A stretch of 64,000 bases of DNA. Source: Bactericera cockerelli (taxonomy: Eukaryota; Arthropoda; Insecta; Hemiptera; Triozidae). Location: positions 13,195,592-13,259,591 of the forward strand of contig CM044967.1 of assembly GCA_024516035.1 (NCBI GenBank), read 5' to 3'. Of this stretch, positions 20,750 through 32,357 are shown piece by piece (positions within the stretch are counted from its first letter, which is position 1; every line of letters starts with the position of its first letter). The position numbers and the translations under genes are program-made. The notes beneath the pieces are model-generated. The model ran no database searches. It was not told the DNA's origin and was given only the letters and a program-made list of their open reading frames with translations.

Positions 20750-22850
20750 TGTGTAGTAGGGAAACCTCTTTAATATTATTATGACCCCAATAAAGAACAA
20801 ATCATTCCTTAATGTTCTCGGTGGATTTACAACAAAGTAGCAACTGCCGCCATACTGAACAACGACGGTAATATATCCAGGAACAAATCTAATTAATATC
20901 CGACAGACATGCTTGGAACTCTCCACAGAGGAATTCCGGTGAAATATTTAAGACATTCTTTGGCAACTCTGCATATCAGAGGAAGGAAAATACTTTACAA
21001 GAGGTAGAAAATACTATAAACAAGACAAAGATAGCATTTACAAAACAAAGATTCACGAAAAATTATTTATCTACAGGAAGCTCCGGGGGCCTTTATGTAA
21101 GAATAGAAAGTTCTATCCAATAAAAATAATATAAGAAATTTTCGGAAGTAATACTTTCAATAAACTTGTCAAAAATATCAAATAATGCCATCATACAAAT
21201 TATTAATCTTTAAATTTAAAATAAGGTAATTGAATCAAAAATCTGACTGAACCGTTTACAACAAAATAACATTGAGTTCTCAAACGTCTTATTTTCAGAA
21301 TTTGAGAACCGATCAATAAAATGTAAAAGATATTGCAAACCTGATTAATCAAAAACCAACACAGAGGAAAAAACCAGACAGAATTTTCCGAGCAATAGGA
21401 TGTACTGCCATTGACTCGAAAAATTCCTACTGAAATTCTTGATTACTCTGCGAACACGATAGACAAAAAAATTGCTCCGATTCTTTGTCCTCCTTCAATG
21501 TTCATTGTTGATATGTTGTTGTTGTTATAGCTTATGTTGTTCTGGTTAATGTTGTTCTTCGAGAAGTGAACCAGTGAAAACAAAACACACATCTGAAAGT
21601 TGTTCCTAAGGTCAGTGGACACAGGAATGACTCACTTCTCACGTAGAGCTTAGCCATGCACCACTTAATCTTGCAACTTTATTGTGACATCTATTGCAAC
21701 CAGACGCCGTGAATCGTGCTCCAGCAACTTCCTATCTGATGCCGATCTCGAGACACTTTCATTTTGAACACTTGGAGCAACCATGGATATTTCTTATGTG
21801 TTCTCTCTGTGTGCTTCGATATCCATGGTGGTGAAAGGATTGAGCGAGGATTTTGGCTTCCTGGACGCCCAGAAATAGCATCCTGGGTCTTATCCTACCA
21901 CCAGATTGTTGTGCGCGGGGTGTAATTTTACAACAAATATTGAAAGTTTCGGAGTTTGATGACCACATAATAGATATGTACTCTCTACTCTCTAGCATAA
22001 TCAATCATGTGTCAATGAAAACAATAGTGCAAGTAGAGCTCACTTCATTACAGTCCTTCACCAAGATTATGTGCACTTGTGCAGCCTTCATCTGGACGAA
22101 AATTTCTCTCTGATTTGTTCACTGAATTTTATCATGCACTTACTCTTAAAAGACATTTTTTTTATACCACCGTGGACTTAAATCTAGATTTTGCGTTTTG
22201 TTTCCATAATGGGAAACTCAGTAAGTTCCAACTCGAATATGTGATCTCAAATTTGTTTCTTAATTTTGCTCTAAACAAGCATAGGTTTTTTGATAAGAAA
22301 CTCTGTTTCATCACAATCAACTCTCCTTTAGAGTTCTCGACATACTTTCCGATGACCATTATTAATTTTACTTCGCGATGTGACTGTTATTTGAGAATAG
22401 GACTTGTTTTCATTTAATATTTACAATAGAGGTTCTTTAGTTTTCTACTCTCAGCTGTCTAGTGTTACAGAAACACAACTAGAATTACTATGAGTTTCTG
22501 GATCTATTTGTCCCAAGACTTTTTTCTTCTCAGATATACAGGACTGTAAACTTGACTAGAAATACTAGAATTCAGGTCAGACTGGATATTGAACCATGCT
22601 TGATCAGTCAATGCAAAAACATCAGGTAAATAAAGCTTGGATTAAATTTCAAAGTCCGTAAACCAAATTCTGAATTTGGATGATGATAATGAAATTTTAG
22701 TCGTAATTATAGAAGCTAATCCTTCAACATAGAAAGGTCATTTCCCACCATGCAGCCAGTCATGTCACCAAAATCGTGGCTATCTAGTGGACGATTGTTC
22801 GAAAGCTTTTTTTTCACATAGTGCACGACATTATTCTGCCATCAAGACCG
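20750..22850. other. Unannotated stretch of about 2.1 kb
   Basis: Several short open frames occur, the longest being 112 codons at 22079-22417. None shows a domain, a motif or a repeated context that I recognise. I see no clear repeat copies. Confidence 0.3.
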
Positions 22851-22852
22851 GG

Positions 22853-22990
22853 TTCAGAAAGCACTCTCACGCTCAAGATCTCCCTTTCAACTGTCAAAAT
22901 TTTGTTCACTATCGCACTCTCTAAATGCATTATTTACAAATTTTGAAGTTTGAAAGGCAGTCTTCTGAAATTGGAGCGTGCAATTGCATT
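22853..22990. mobile_element. Foldback MITE, family H copy 2 (diverged)
   Basis: GTTCAGAAAGCACTCTCACG and ATCTCCCTTTCAACTGT on the left are matched imperfectly in inverse by GAAGTTTGAAAGGCAG and TTGGAGCGTGCAAT on the right. The left end parallels GTTCCAGAAAGCATACTCTC of the element at 1223. Confidence 0.45.
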
Positions 22991-24480
22991 TTGAAACGAA
23001 GCCATATCATGGACATGGACCATGCAGGCAAAAATATATCGTCCTTTCTTGAACTTGCATTCAAAACTAATAGAAAAAAATATATGGGTGATCGCTTTTA
23101 GTTTCCTAAGTTGCCAGATAAAGTGACATACGAGTAAATAATAATAGCACTCAAAGGGTCATGAGGTTGAAATTGCTCAGTGGTTGTTTTCTGTGGGTCT
23201 ATAATAAAATACTGTCTGAGATAAATTAGTAGTAAACACACTCGTACAGAGTTATAGCTAAAACAATAAAAATAATGACATAGTTCAGATCCCTCCAGCA
23301 ATATGAATTTTATTATATACTTCCAAGCACAAATCCTATGTAGTTCCATTAATTTTATATACTTCCCATCCCAATTTCACTTTTCAGTAGCTGAAATCAC
23401 TTCATATGAAATCATAACTGTCAACCATTTGACACAAAACGTAAAAATCGTGGTAGTAGTAAGCGTGGTTAATATTGTCGAACGATTTTTGAAACCCCTG
23501 ATTAGAAACTTAGTGAGAGTTTATCAATTACCTTATACGCGCGGGTTATAAATATTCAGCTGATTGGTTATAAATAATATAATGGCAATACAAATCCTAC
23601 TGGAAAACCATAGACTAAAATTAAGCTTTGGTTGAATTAAAAAATAATTAAAACCAATTGATTGGTTTGACAATTATGATAAGATGAATTTGTAAGTCCG
23701 TAAAAAAATCCTTAGTGTTTAGTGCAATGGGATCATTTGAATTTTTTGTTGATATTTTAAGAAGAAAAATCTCCTCTCTTTTAGACGCAATTCAGAAGAA
23801 AATTGTACACAATGATGTGTTTTTTATTGTCCTCTTTACAATACAAAATATGAACAATGCAATTCTTTCAAATGAAAACAATCGACTCATATTGAGTTGG
23901 TTGAGATTTGAGGACAAAGTTATGTCAAAATATACCTACAGGTTGCATCAGTGCTGGAACAGACAAACAATGAGACTCTTTTCGACCAAAAACCTTCAAT
24001 AAGCTTGATAATATATGGCCTCAATAAAGAGTCTCGGAAAAATAATGCTCTTTTTTTCTGATGTAATAAGTAAAGATTGTTGACAAAAAGATAGCTTATC
24101 TTTGTTTTTTCCATCTTCAATGCGTACAGTGGAATGTCTGATAGAAGCAATTTTACGATAGAAAACAGAGAGATAAGATAGAATTTATAGATATAAATAT
24201 TGATAATTAAATTAAAAAATAGATGGTCGTCAATGTGATTTATCACGTAAACACACGTCTCCTGGAAAATATGTGTCGGAATACCAACAGTCAGTATCCT
24301 CAATCCTGAGCAATATCTGCGGAGATTTGGTCACAATCTGATTGATGACACTACATAATGTAGCGAAGGTTCTCAAGAGAGAAATGAATACTTTCATTTT
24401 TATGACAAGTCCCTGAGTCATCCCGGTCGCACGTTCACTACAAAATTAATATAGCCTCATTTATAGGTACTGCCCACAGG
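22991..24480. other. Unannotated AT-rich stretch
   Basis: Short open frames at 23715-24002 and 23920-24303 overlap on opposite strands and show no recognisable features. Confidence 0.3.
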
Positions 24481-24625
24481 ACAAATTAGTCCTATAATTC
24501 CAGCACAACACTAAACCTATTATCATGTGGCCAAACTCTCAATGTATAACTTGTCATGTCTCGTTTTCGAACCCACGATCTCCGCATTACTAACGGATAT
24601 AACTGCATTCTATACCACTGAACAT
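24481..24625 (-). repeat. SINE-B-like copy with a distinct head
   Basis: The minus strand shows CAGTGGTATAGAATGCAGTT (A-box region), GGGTTCGAAAAC (B box), then GGCCACATGATAAT and GTGCTGGAATTATAGGACTA, the body of type B. Confidence 0.6.
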
Positions 24626-25510
24626 ATCACACATTTTATCATTCCAACTCATATTATAGCCCTCTTAATGTTACAATCTAATTACCACTTGTCGCTAGTG
24701 CATGGGCACAACTTGGCAACACTGAGTGCGATTAGTACCGGTTTAAATTATTGGCCATCTGAGCTACAGTTAGCATGTAAACCGAAGTAGTCATGGTAAC
24801 ATTGGCAGGCAATGCAACGCCCATATATTTCATCCGAGTGACCTTGAGCTACACTAGGTCACGCTTTTCTGAGAAGAAAAAAAACCTCATCAAAATTCAA
24901 GATATATCTTCGGAAAAGGCCTTCGATTTGAAACCAAGTCCAGGAGGTTATACTGACACGCATACTAGCATTTATACTCCATACACAGATTGCTTTTTAA
25001 TGTTTTTTATTTATTATTATTATTTATATACATCTATGTCTCAATAAATAGGTGGCTTCTTGCAATAGTAGTATACTTAGTTTCTCGTATTTATAATACC
25101 TGGGGCCTATATCACAATGATTCTACAAGTAACAAGTCAATTTACAATTATTTAGAAATTCAGACAGATGAAACAAAAATTAGCAAAACACTGGAAACAT
25201 AGAGAGATGTGTACATTAAGATGAACAATGAAGTAGATTAAGGGTTCACTCAAGTTCATTTGTCTGAATGTCTAAATTGTAAACTGGCTAGTAACTTGCA
25301 GAATGATTGTGATATAGGCCCCTGGTATTTATAAATAAAAATTAATGTATTTTTTTATTTAGTATTGAACACTCGTACGAACGCGAACATGATATTGGTT
25401 GTCATGGAATGTGAGGACAGGACATTATTGACACTGATCGAACAGCGAGTACACATGAATGCCAAAACAGATTGTGTGTCCTTCCGGTGAGTGTGAGTCT
25501 GGTGTAGCAC
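24626..25510. other. Unannotated stretch
   Basis: No gene was recognised. TAGGTGGCTTCTTGCAATAG near 25050 resembles the unit of the 12897 tandem repeat. Confidence 0.3.
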
Positions 25511-25616
25511 AGCGAGCGGTGAACGCTAAGGCCAGGATAAATGAACATTCAAATGTGCATGACAGAGCGAGCGGTGCACTCTAAGGCCAGGATAAATGAA
25601 CATTCAAATGTGCATG
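25511..25616. repeat. Tandem duplication, period 55 bp
   Basis: AGCGAGCGGTGAACGCTAAG at 25511 recurs at 25566 with GCACT in place of AACGC. Both are followed by GCCAGGATAAATGAACATTC. The two units are otherwise nearly identical. Confidence 0.8.
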
Positions 25617-26172
25617 TGCAGTGTACAAAGACAATTTATTGTATATGTACATTGTACACATGTTATGAACTAACTAAGCCTTGTGTCACAGTTATTCTAC
25701 AAATTACAAACAAATGCGCTTGAGTGAACTTCAAATTTTACTTCTGAGTTCATCCTAAAGAACACATTTTCCATTTATGCTGAATTTTAATTTCATGTGT
25801 CAGAATTTCTAACTCGAAAAAACAATTGCAACTTGTGTAATGTTTGTGAATTGTGATGCAGGGCCCTGGTTTTCAAGTTTATTATTTGTGTATGTATTTC
25901 ATATAATAGAATCTCAACATTATTATTAAATAAAGTTTGGTCGACTTGTTTACAAACAAACAACAAAATACTCCTACTTAGATAGATTGAATATAATTAT
26001 TATTGATCGCGGAAAATGACAAAACAGCCTACGGAGCAGATCGTTCTATTCCCGTGCTATTACGTCATGTTTCACAGCAGCCTACTTCTTATCATCAACA
26101 GCGGAAATTTTCACCGCAATATCTTGACAAATATTACAGAGAAGTAAGAAAAGTAGTATGTACCACTAAATC
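25617..26172. other. Unannotated stretch
   Basis: No gene or repeat was recognised. Confidence 0.3.
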
Positions 26173-26328
26173 GAGCCGACCTCCGTGGCTCAGTTGTTAA
26201 AAGCATTGGTTGCTGACCCGGAGGTTGCGGGTTCGAATCCCGGCCGGAGAGGAAAATGGATGTTGAGGTAAAGTGCCCTGAAGTAATGCGAAAGCGGTTC
26301 CGAGACACAACTACTTTAAAAAAACCTA
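26173..26328 (+). repeat. SINE-C, apparently full length, with 8-bp target duplication
   Basis: The head CCGACCTCCGTGGCTCAGTT contains a good A box (TGGCTCAGTTG) and GGGTTCGAATCCC is a perfect B-box-like core. The body ends in an A-rich tail. ACTAAATC flanks both sides (26165-26172 and 26329-26336). The intact promoter boxes suggest a relatively young copy. Confidence 0.8.
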
Positions 26329-26415
26329 ACTAAATCTAAAAATAAACCCTCTTATTTGTATTAGATCTGGTGCCCACATTTTTATTTTCCAATAGAAAAA
26401 AAGTAGTTATATTTG

Positions 26416-26543
26416 TCTTTATCACTTTCGTAATGTCACACTACTCAAACCAGCTTTACTAAATCAATGCTCAACTTGGGTCTTGAACCACCGACCTCCA
26501 GGTTACAAGTCCGCCGCCTTATCGATCAAGCTACTGAGGTCAG
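26416..26543 (-). repeat. SINE-A copy, near full length
   Basis: The minus strand reads CTGACCTCAGTAGCTTGATC, GATAAGGCGGCGGACTTGTA, GGTTCAAGACCC and the body AAAGCTGGTTTGAGTAGTGT through GAAAGTGATAAAGAC. Confidence 0.75.
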
Positions 26544-26645
26544 TTTAGATAGAAAATAATAAAAGTTGTACTGTAAAATGAAAAATAGTGTCAAAAAAGG
26601 CAATTGTCAGAATCAGATGTGACGCTATTCTGCGCCCTGTTTTCG

Positions 26646-26647
<2 letters not shown>

Positions 26648-26678
<31 letters not shown>
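26648..26678. repeat. Poly(T) tract of 31
   Basis: An uninterrupted run of T follows TTTCGCA. It may be the poly(A) tail of a decayed antisense retroelement. The Lys-rich minus-strand open frame through it is an artefact. Confidence 0.9.
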
Positions 26679-27044
26679 CATCTCTGTTTACACGCAACAA
26701 TAATGCTGCAATTACGTAAACAGGTTTGAGGTTGAGGGACACTGTATTAAAGACCTCATCATACGGACCGAATCAGGCCTGCATAATCTGTTCAGCATTT
26801 TCTATACGTGCCATTATTAGGTGATCAATTGTCCTAAAATACGAGAAAAGCTTCTTGAATTGAGGACAATCAGCTCACACATCTCCGCGCAAGCATGAAA
26901 CTATTTTGTTTTAATTAAATAAAAAAAACTTCGAAATTAAAAGTTTTGAATTCTTTACAGTTCTCAAGAAAAATTGTTTCAAAAGTCGAGACGGAGCGTC
27001 CGAAACCGGACTCAAAAATCCAATGTCGCTTCTTAATTCCTTCC
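26679..27044. other. Unannotated stretch
   Basis: No gene or repeat was recognised. Confidence 0.3.
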
Positions 27045-27300
27045 TTTTTATTTATTTATTTAGAAACTATTTATTAGTAGAACATATGTACAGACAAATA
27101 ATGGTAAAAATTAAATATAAATTGACAATAATAATAATAATATAAACAAGAAAAAAATAAACAAAATATATACATATGTGGGTGGGTGGAAGAGCTCACA
27201 GTGTGAGAATCCTGCCGTTAAAGCCATAAAAAAAAAAAAATATGTCCTAACTAAAGGGCGGGGTTATTGCCTATGGCAATCTCTTCCACCCAACCCTTTT
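27045..27300 (-). mobile_element. LINE L 3' end, antisense, split by an L2 fragment
   Basis: The minus strand reads GGGTTGGGTGGAAGAGATTG, the hairpin ATTGCCATAGGCAAT, CCCCGCCCTTTAGTTAGGAC and an AT-rich tail with AATAAATAG. It is the same 3' end as at 32358, 43253 and 49135. The L2 insert is flanked by ATATGT on both sides. Confidence 0.65.
27180..27239 (+). repeat. L2 poly(A)-ended fragment nested in LINE L
   Basis: GGGTGGGTGGAAGAGCTCAC ... GAGAATCCTGCCGTTAAAGC and poly(A) match 5637-5705. ATATGT at 27174-27179 and 27240-27245 is the probable target-site duplication. Confidence 0.6.
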
Positions 27301-27562
27301 TACTCTCCTTATCCCATAACAAGGAAAGAATTGTATTTTCTATCCAATTTCCATAACAAGTCTAAAAACTAGACAGTTTCTGACAACAAAGCTGAACAGT
27401 TCGGCGCGAGGCGCGCTAATCTTATCTTGAAGATTGTTCAAACCGAATTTCTCCAATCTGGTACAAGCAACAGGCCTATTATTGCTGTTAGCGATACGAC
27501 CTGATGATGTTGCCTATTGATTAGCATTGGTGTTGATTCTTTTAATCGCGAGGAATTCTACT

Positions 27563-27622
27563 ATCTCTCTCTCTCTCCTTCTCTTCCTCCCTCCCCGTTT
27601 CTTTCATTCTCTCTCTCTATCT
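27563..27622. repeat. CT-rich simple sequence
   Basis: CTATCTCTCTCTCTCTCCTT continues into further CTCTCT runs. No other feature was seen in 27301-27746. Confidence 0.7.
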
Positions 27623-27746
27623 CGTGTACGTATGCAGTTGACTGATATCGCTATCTTGAAACCGACGCAATAAAAAACTCTCCAGATTCCAAGAGACTAG
27701 GCCGTGCAGAGAGAGATGTTGCCGGGATGGTGGTTCCCAACCTTTT

Positions 27747-27978
27747 CGGCCTCAGTAGATTGATGGTTCAGCCGGTGGACTCGTAACCTGGAGGTCGGGG
27801 GTTCGAGTCTCAAGCGAACTAAAGTACGTCTGCTAAGACTTTGACTTTGAAATAAAGTTGACTGGAGACCATCACTCACCCCTCCAGCTGTAGCCAAGCT
27901 GGCTACAACAACAACAACAACAACAACGTCTGCTAATCCCTGAAGCGAGGTAGGTATGAGAAGTTGTGACACCTTTCA
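27747..27978 (+). repeat. SINE-A copy interrupted by a nested insertion
   Basis: CGGCCTCAGTAGATTGATGG, CGGTGGACTCGTAACCTGGA and GGTTCGAGTCTC form the head. The body resumes after the insert with AATCCCTGAAGCGAGGTAGG and GAAGTTGTGACACCTTT. Confidence 0.75.
27837..27925 (+). mobile_element. 89-bp (CAA)n-tailed retro-insert inside the SINE
   Basis: The direct repeat ACGTCTGCTAA at 27826-27836 and 27926-27936 brackets the insert, which starts GACTTTGACTTTGAAATAAA and ends in eight CAA-type repeats. A simple-repeat tail plus an 11-bp target duplication indicates a short LINE-type 3' end. Confidence 0.8.
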
Positions 27979-28158
27979 CATCGATTTAGCGATCAAGATA
28001 ATTATGAAACTTCCCAATATTTTTCTGCGACACATAATGATAGTATTGCAGCGATCAAAAACTTTCATCATTAGCTTAGGAAAAGAACCTCTGTAAAAAT
28101 CCAATATTGTTAATAAATAAATAAAATGTTAAAAAAAAAGCTTGGAGGTTGAAGAGAA

Positions 28159-28320
28159 CATCACTGGTAGCTCAGTGGTCAAGGGACGACGTCTGGTGGT
28201 CCAGAGGTCGCGGGTTCGAAAACCTCCCATTAAGATTTTGACTCCCTTATAATACCTTTTCTGGACTTACTCTGGAATAACGGGATAAACGAGTCTTATT
28301 TCGGGCAGCATAAATGAGGG
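28159..28320 (+). repeat. SINE-B copy
   Basis: TCACTGGTAGCTCAGTGGTC is the A-box region, CGCGGGTTCGAAAACC the B-box region, then CCATTAAGATTTTGACTCCC and GGGCAGCATAAATGA form the body. Confidence 0.7.
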
Positions 28321-28648
28321 TATATTAGTCATTTCCGACTTTTGCTCTTTTAGAGTAAACAAAATGGAAAGAGGCAGAGTAATATTTAAAACCAAGCCAA
28401 TGATTTTAACAGAGCAAAAAGAACTTAACCGTGAATAATAAAATGACTGGTCTGGGTTTTGTTCCCGAGCTCAAGGGTCTTTATACCACTGCACCGAAGA
28501 CGCAGGAAATGGCTGAGTCATACGAGAATTTCAGTATAATGATGCATGTATCCATCATTACATTGTCCATGTGCGATTTTTTTGTGCATATTTCAACTCA
28601 TAATATTTTAATGATCACTATCATTGCATTTTAGTGATGCCGAGTATT
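28321..28648. other. Unannotated stretch
   Basis: No gene was seen. The 67-codon open frame at 28431-28634 starts inside a tRNA-like trace (GTTCCCGAGCTCAAGGG ... TTATACCACTG) and is not called. Confidence 0.3.
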
Positions 28649-29147
28649 TGTGTTCTCTCTCTTTTCTTGTACTAGGAAGACCTCTTCCTGTATCTATTTT
28701 CTCTCCCTCTCTATCTATTCCTCTCCTCTTTCTACTTATTTGCATCTATTATCTCTCATTCTCTCTTTTTATTTTCTTCATTTGCTACATTTCTTCTCTC
28801 CTGTAGTCGTTCTTCTCTCTCTCTCTCCTCTCCACTTCTCTCCTCCACTCATCTTCTACTTAACTTTCCTCTAACTCCATCTCATTCCCGTCTCTTATTT
28901 TATTTTTCCTTCTCTTCTTATGTATTCTCTCCTCCTCTCTTCTCATCCATCCTTCTTTCCTCCTCTCTCTATTCCCTCTCTCTCTCACTCTATCTCTCTC
29001 ACTCCCATCTCTCTCTTACTCCCATCTCTCTCATTCTCCTCTTAACTCCCCCACCATCATCTTTTCACTCCCCATCTCTTCCTCATCTCCCCATCTCTCT
29101 CACCTCATCTCTCTCATCCCATCTATCTCACTCCCATCTCTCTCTAA
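28649..29147. repeat. 500-bp pyrimidine-rich (CT) tract
   Basis: The plus strand is almost free of G and consists of degenerate CTCTCT and CTCCCATCTCTCTC units. The open frames at 28624-28874 are Ser/Leu/Phe by-products of that bias. Confidence 0.85.
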
Positions 29148-29611
29148 TTAACTCATTGAGTTCTCCGTTCGTCGGCGGTCTGTTCAAATACACGAGTCGT
29201 CTTCACAATTGAATTAGACCCGATGCATTCTCCCAATTTAACTCCACTCAAGCTAGATGCGCTTCTAACAGCTATGACTACTACGTCTTCTCAATGTCTT
29301 TAATGAATGACTCGATGCTGCTAGTAGAATGTGTTGCTAATAAATGATTCATTATCTAGAGTTGACATCTATTAGAGAGAAAAAGAACCAGCTAGGTTAT
29401 CCTACAAAAAATTACTCAGTGGGTCGAGTTCAGGCACTGCCTGGTAGTTTAGGTTGTGGATAGAGGGAAAGGCCATCCACAGGCTTTCGAATCGCCCTTG
29501 TATTCCTCAACGTATTCTATGCGTTCGCGTCGATTTGGCATGCCTATGTGATGAATGTTAATATGTAAGCCTTGACCAATAAAACGTTCTATGTGATAAT
29601 AAATAATAATG
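29148..29611. other. Unannotated stretch
   Basis: No gene or repeat was recognised. Confidence 0.3.
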
Positions 29612-29690
29612 GAGGAACTAGTCACGAGGGTTCCAGAGTTCGAATCCCAACATATGCATGAATTTGTCCTCAAACTAGTGCTTACTACAT
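29612..29690 (+). repeat. SINE-D-like fragment
   Basis: GGAACTAGTCACGAGGGTTC, GTTCGAATCCCAACATATGC and ATGAATTTGTC follow the junction of the SINE-D head and body. Confidence 0.45.
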
Positions 29691-29694
29691 GTGT

Positions 29695-29754
29695 TCAGCC
29701 GCGATGTAGGGCAATGCCTCGGGTGTGGAGTAGGGTTAGGAAAATACATTAAAT
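29695..29754 (-). repeat. Repeat Z fragment
   Basis: GGCAATGCCTCGGGTGTGGA followed by GTAGGGTTAGGAAAATACAT matches 40180-40235. Confidence 0.5.
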
Positions 29755-29902
29755 GCCCATTATTCCAGCAGTAAGCCCAAGCCGTATTATTAAGTGGTAA
29801 AAATCCCAAATGGGAGGAAATTTAGTCATGTCTCGGCTGGGTTTCGAACCCGCGACGTCTGGATTTACAGGGTGCCGCCTTTACCACCGAGCTACCGGGA
29901 CG
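29755..29902 (-). repeat. SINE-B copy, 3' truncated
   Basis: The minus strand reads CCCGGTAGCTCGGTGGTAAA, GGGTTTCGAACC reversed as GGTTCGAAACCC, then CTCCCATTTGGGATTTTTAC and CTGCTGGAATAATGGGC. Confidence 0.75.
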
Positions 29903-30226
29903 TGTTTTACAAAGAAACACTTTTATTTATACTCGTATATTATTTTATTAATTTTATATAGTCTCCCACCACAATACTCTCATCACCTATAGTGTCCTAT
30001 AGAATCAAATTTCTATCCTCTACCAGAGGAGAATCAAACATTTTCATTATCTGTCAACAACAATGTCACCAGAAATTCTCGGAATCCCAGTAGTGAAACA
30101 CTCTCGGTATTTATGATGTAAGAGAGCAGCACAGCGGTCAATTGTGTGTCATTGATATCCCCAACCCAACCAAGTGTCTCCCACGAGGACAAAGGATCTG
30201 GTTTTATGTCGAGGGGGTGGAGGGGT

Positions 30227-30228
<2 letters not shown>
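29903..30228. other. Unannotated stretch
   Basis: No gene was recognised. The open frames overlapping the GT tract (30034-30475) are not credible genes. Confidence 0.3.

Positions 30229-30259
<31 letters not shown>
30229..30259. repeat. (GT)n microsatellite
   Basis: About 15 perfect GT units follow a G-rich GTCGAGGGGGTGGAGGGG stretch. The tract is left of the SINE-B at 30409. Confidence 0.95.
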
Positions 30260-30260
<1 letters not shown>

Positions 30261-30408
30261 ACCTGCGAGGTACCAGCATGCCAACAGATGTGCTGGACAG
30301 AAAAGAGCTCCCGGGACTCAGGACTCTTCTCAGAGAAGCTCCCCTCTGTCCAGGCGCGAAGGGTGGGAAAATCTGTTGGAGGTGCTGCCACATAAACCGT
30401 ACTAAAAT

Positions 30409-30613
30409 AATAATAATTTCGCCTTATTTATACTGCCCGATAAGGACTATTAGAGTCCCATTATTCCAGCAGTAAGCCCAAGACATATTATTACGTGGTA
30501 AAAATCCCAAATGGGAGGATAACTTGTTATGTCCCGGCTGGATTTCGAACCCACAACCTCTGGAACCTGTGGATTCACAGAGTGCCGCCTTTAACACTGA
30601 GCTACCGGGACAG
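30409..30613 (-). repeat. SINE-B, full length, with target duplication
   Basis: This is a 205-bp copy with ACTAAAAT on both sides (30401-30408 and 30614-30621). The minus strand has CTGTCCCGGTAGCTCAGTGT, GGGTTCGAAATCC, CTCCCATTTGGGATTTTTAC, TGGAATAATGGGACTCTAAT and a GGCAGTATAAATAAGGCG end with ATT repeats. It is a useful reference copy for type B. Confidence 0.8.
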
Positions 30614-31069
30614 ACTAAAATGGAATTCGTAGAGTCGCTCTTTCAGTATCTAAAGAGTTTGAATTTGTTTACCATCATCATCATAGGGTGGCGTTATCGT
30701 GAACGATGGTAGCCAAACAGTAGAGGAATGACTCAGCACTTCTACTACTGTCTCTACAAGGAGGCTAATAATTGACAAGGGCCCCAAGAACCAAGTCAAT
30801 GCTGGTCTACTCCCTGTTTATAGTCCTCCAGCCAGACTGTTGGTCTACTCCCTGTTTATAGTCAATCATAATTATGCATTAATTGTTCTAGAAATGTGTG
30901 ATGATTTTCATTGTTACGAGCTAGGACTTGGGAAAATCCTCTATTTTTTGTTTAGTCTGGGGGTGCTGCAGTTCCGCAGCCTCTTAGCACCGGCCAACAA
31001 TACACCCCAGGCGCTGCTGGTTTTGCCAAGACAGAGAAACGAACGTGCACTAAACGCTTGAATAAATGA
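30614..31069. other. Small duplications and dispersed fragments
   Basis: TGGTCTACTCCCTGTTTATA recurs at 30803 and 30841 (period 38). ACAAGGAGGCTAATAATTGA near 30757 recurs at about 33948. CAGCCTCTTAGCACCGGCC near 30978 relates to 7632-7847. No gene was seen. Confidence 0.5.
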
Positions 31070-31323
31070 ATGCGTGTCTCAAAAAACGATCTATGTTACA
31101 AATTTGGAAAACATTTTCTTTTGAAAATAATGATCTGAAAGGTCTCAAGAATTCTTAGCTGCAATTTATTTTGGAAAAATGTTTTTCCAAATCTAGATAA
31201 GGTCTTGTAATCATTTTTCTAAAATAATTGAAGCTATGTATTCTAAACCCCCCTTAGATAATCATTTTAAAGTAAAACCGATTTCCAAAATTTGTAACAT
31301 AGATTGTTTTTTGAGACACGCAT
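31070..31323. mobile_element. MITE G, 254 bp with about 40-bp inverted ends
   Basis: The left end ATGCGTGTCTCAAAAAACGA then TCTATGTTACAAATTT is mirrored on the right (AAATTTGTAACATAGATTGT then TTTTTGAGACACGCAT). The centre contains the palindrome TTTGGAAAAATGTTTTTCCAAA in part. It is non-coding. Confidence 0.85.
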
Positions 31324-31445
31324 ACAATTGTTCATTTGAATTAGAAATTACTCATTAAATTTAAGTATCTAGAATGGAATAATAATCAATATCAATTGGG
31401 CTAGTGTTAAAATTTGGATTTCTTGTTCAAGGATCAAGCCTACAG

Positions 31446-31500
31446 AAGAGTATAGTCTCAAAAAAGTGAGAATTTGTACTTGATGTACCTACATATGACA
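31446..31500 (-). repeat. Repeat X fragment
   Basis: AAAAAAGTGAGAATTTGTAC then TTGATGTAC corresponds to reversed X (GTACATCTAGTACAACTTCT). Confidence 0.4.
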
Positions 31501-32357
31501 ATTCTAGACCCGAGATGTCTGGAAAACATAGAACCAAAAATTTAGTACCATGACATGACGAAGTGGTACAGAATTTCTTTTTGATGATGTATGGAACATG
31601 GAAATACTTTTGATAATAATGAACCTATGGATTGTAAAATGAAAAAATAATAATAATATTAACTGTGAACAAAACATTAGTGGCTCAAGCTATAGTTTAA
31701 TATAAAGTATATTTATCAGTAGGTATTATGTGAGAATAAAACAGTCGATTAATTTAATCGACAAAGGAGTGAAGAAACAAAAAGGGACCAGCAGCAAAGG
31801 GACATTAAGTATCAGGGAACATGAGCTACAAATCACCAGCGTGATCATTATATCGTAAAACCAACACCCATCAGAATCTCGTAAATAAACTGAGTCGTTG
31901 TTTTTATTTGATTTTTACGTGTCAGCTATCATTAATCAACAAGGGTTGGGTGATATTTGAGTTGGAGCTATTTTTCTTTTACGTCAGTAAAAGACATATA
32001 AGTGCTATTTTACTGATTTTATTACAGCTGTGGATTTCAGAGGGAAAGTCCCATTAGACCATCAGTTTAAAGAAACAGAAATCAATTTTAGAAAACTTAA
32101 AGTACGAAAAAACATTACTACAACCTATAGAACAATAAATATTACTAATGAATATTGGTTGACACACGCGTTGTTCTCAGCTAAGCTACCAAGAAGAAGA
32201 AATGAAATTTTCAAGATTGTCGAATGATTTATTACACATAATTAGACGTATAAGGGAGCTGATCGTTTTGTTTACGGTAGCCCCAACACGACTCATTATT
32301 TCTGAACTGTTTCAAACTTAAGTTACTTAGCGCGGTGAAGAGGAGAGACGTTCAAAC
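31501..32357. other. Unannotated stretch
   Basis: A 65-codon open frame (32030-32227) shows nothing recognisable. No repeat was seen. Confidence 0.3.

Noticed and set aside
22079..22417. 112-codon plus-strand open frame
   Set aside because: Low-complexity Phe/Leu/Asn composition, no motif, no splice or promoter context and an overlapping antisense frame.
26173..26245. Possible genuine tRNA gene
   Set aside because: A and B boxes are good, but a SINE body, A-rich tail and target duplication show it is a SINE head; the cloverleaf is not convincing.
26545..26742. Lys-rich minus open frame
   Set aside because: Its Lys run is the complement of a 31-base poly(T).
28624..28874. Two overlapping hydrophobic/Ser-rich open frames suggestive of membrane proteins
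   Set aside because: They lie wholly in a CT-rich tract, which automatically encodes Ser, Leu and Phe.
30034..30475. Several overlapping open frames around a GT tract
   Set aside because: All owe their length to the dinucleotide repeat and occur in most frames on both strands.
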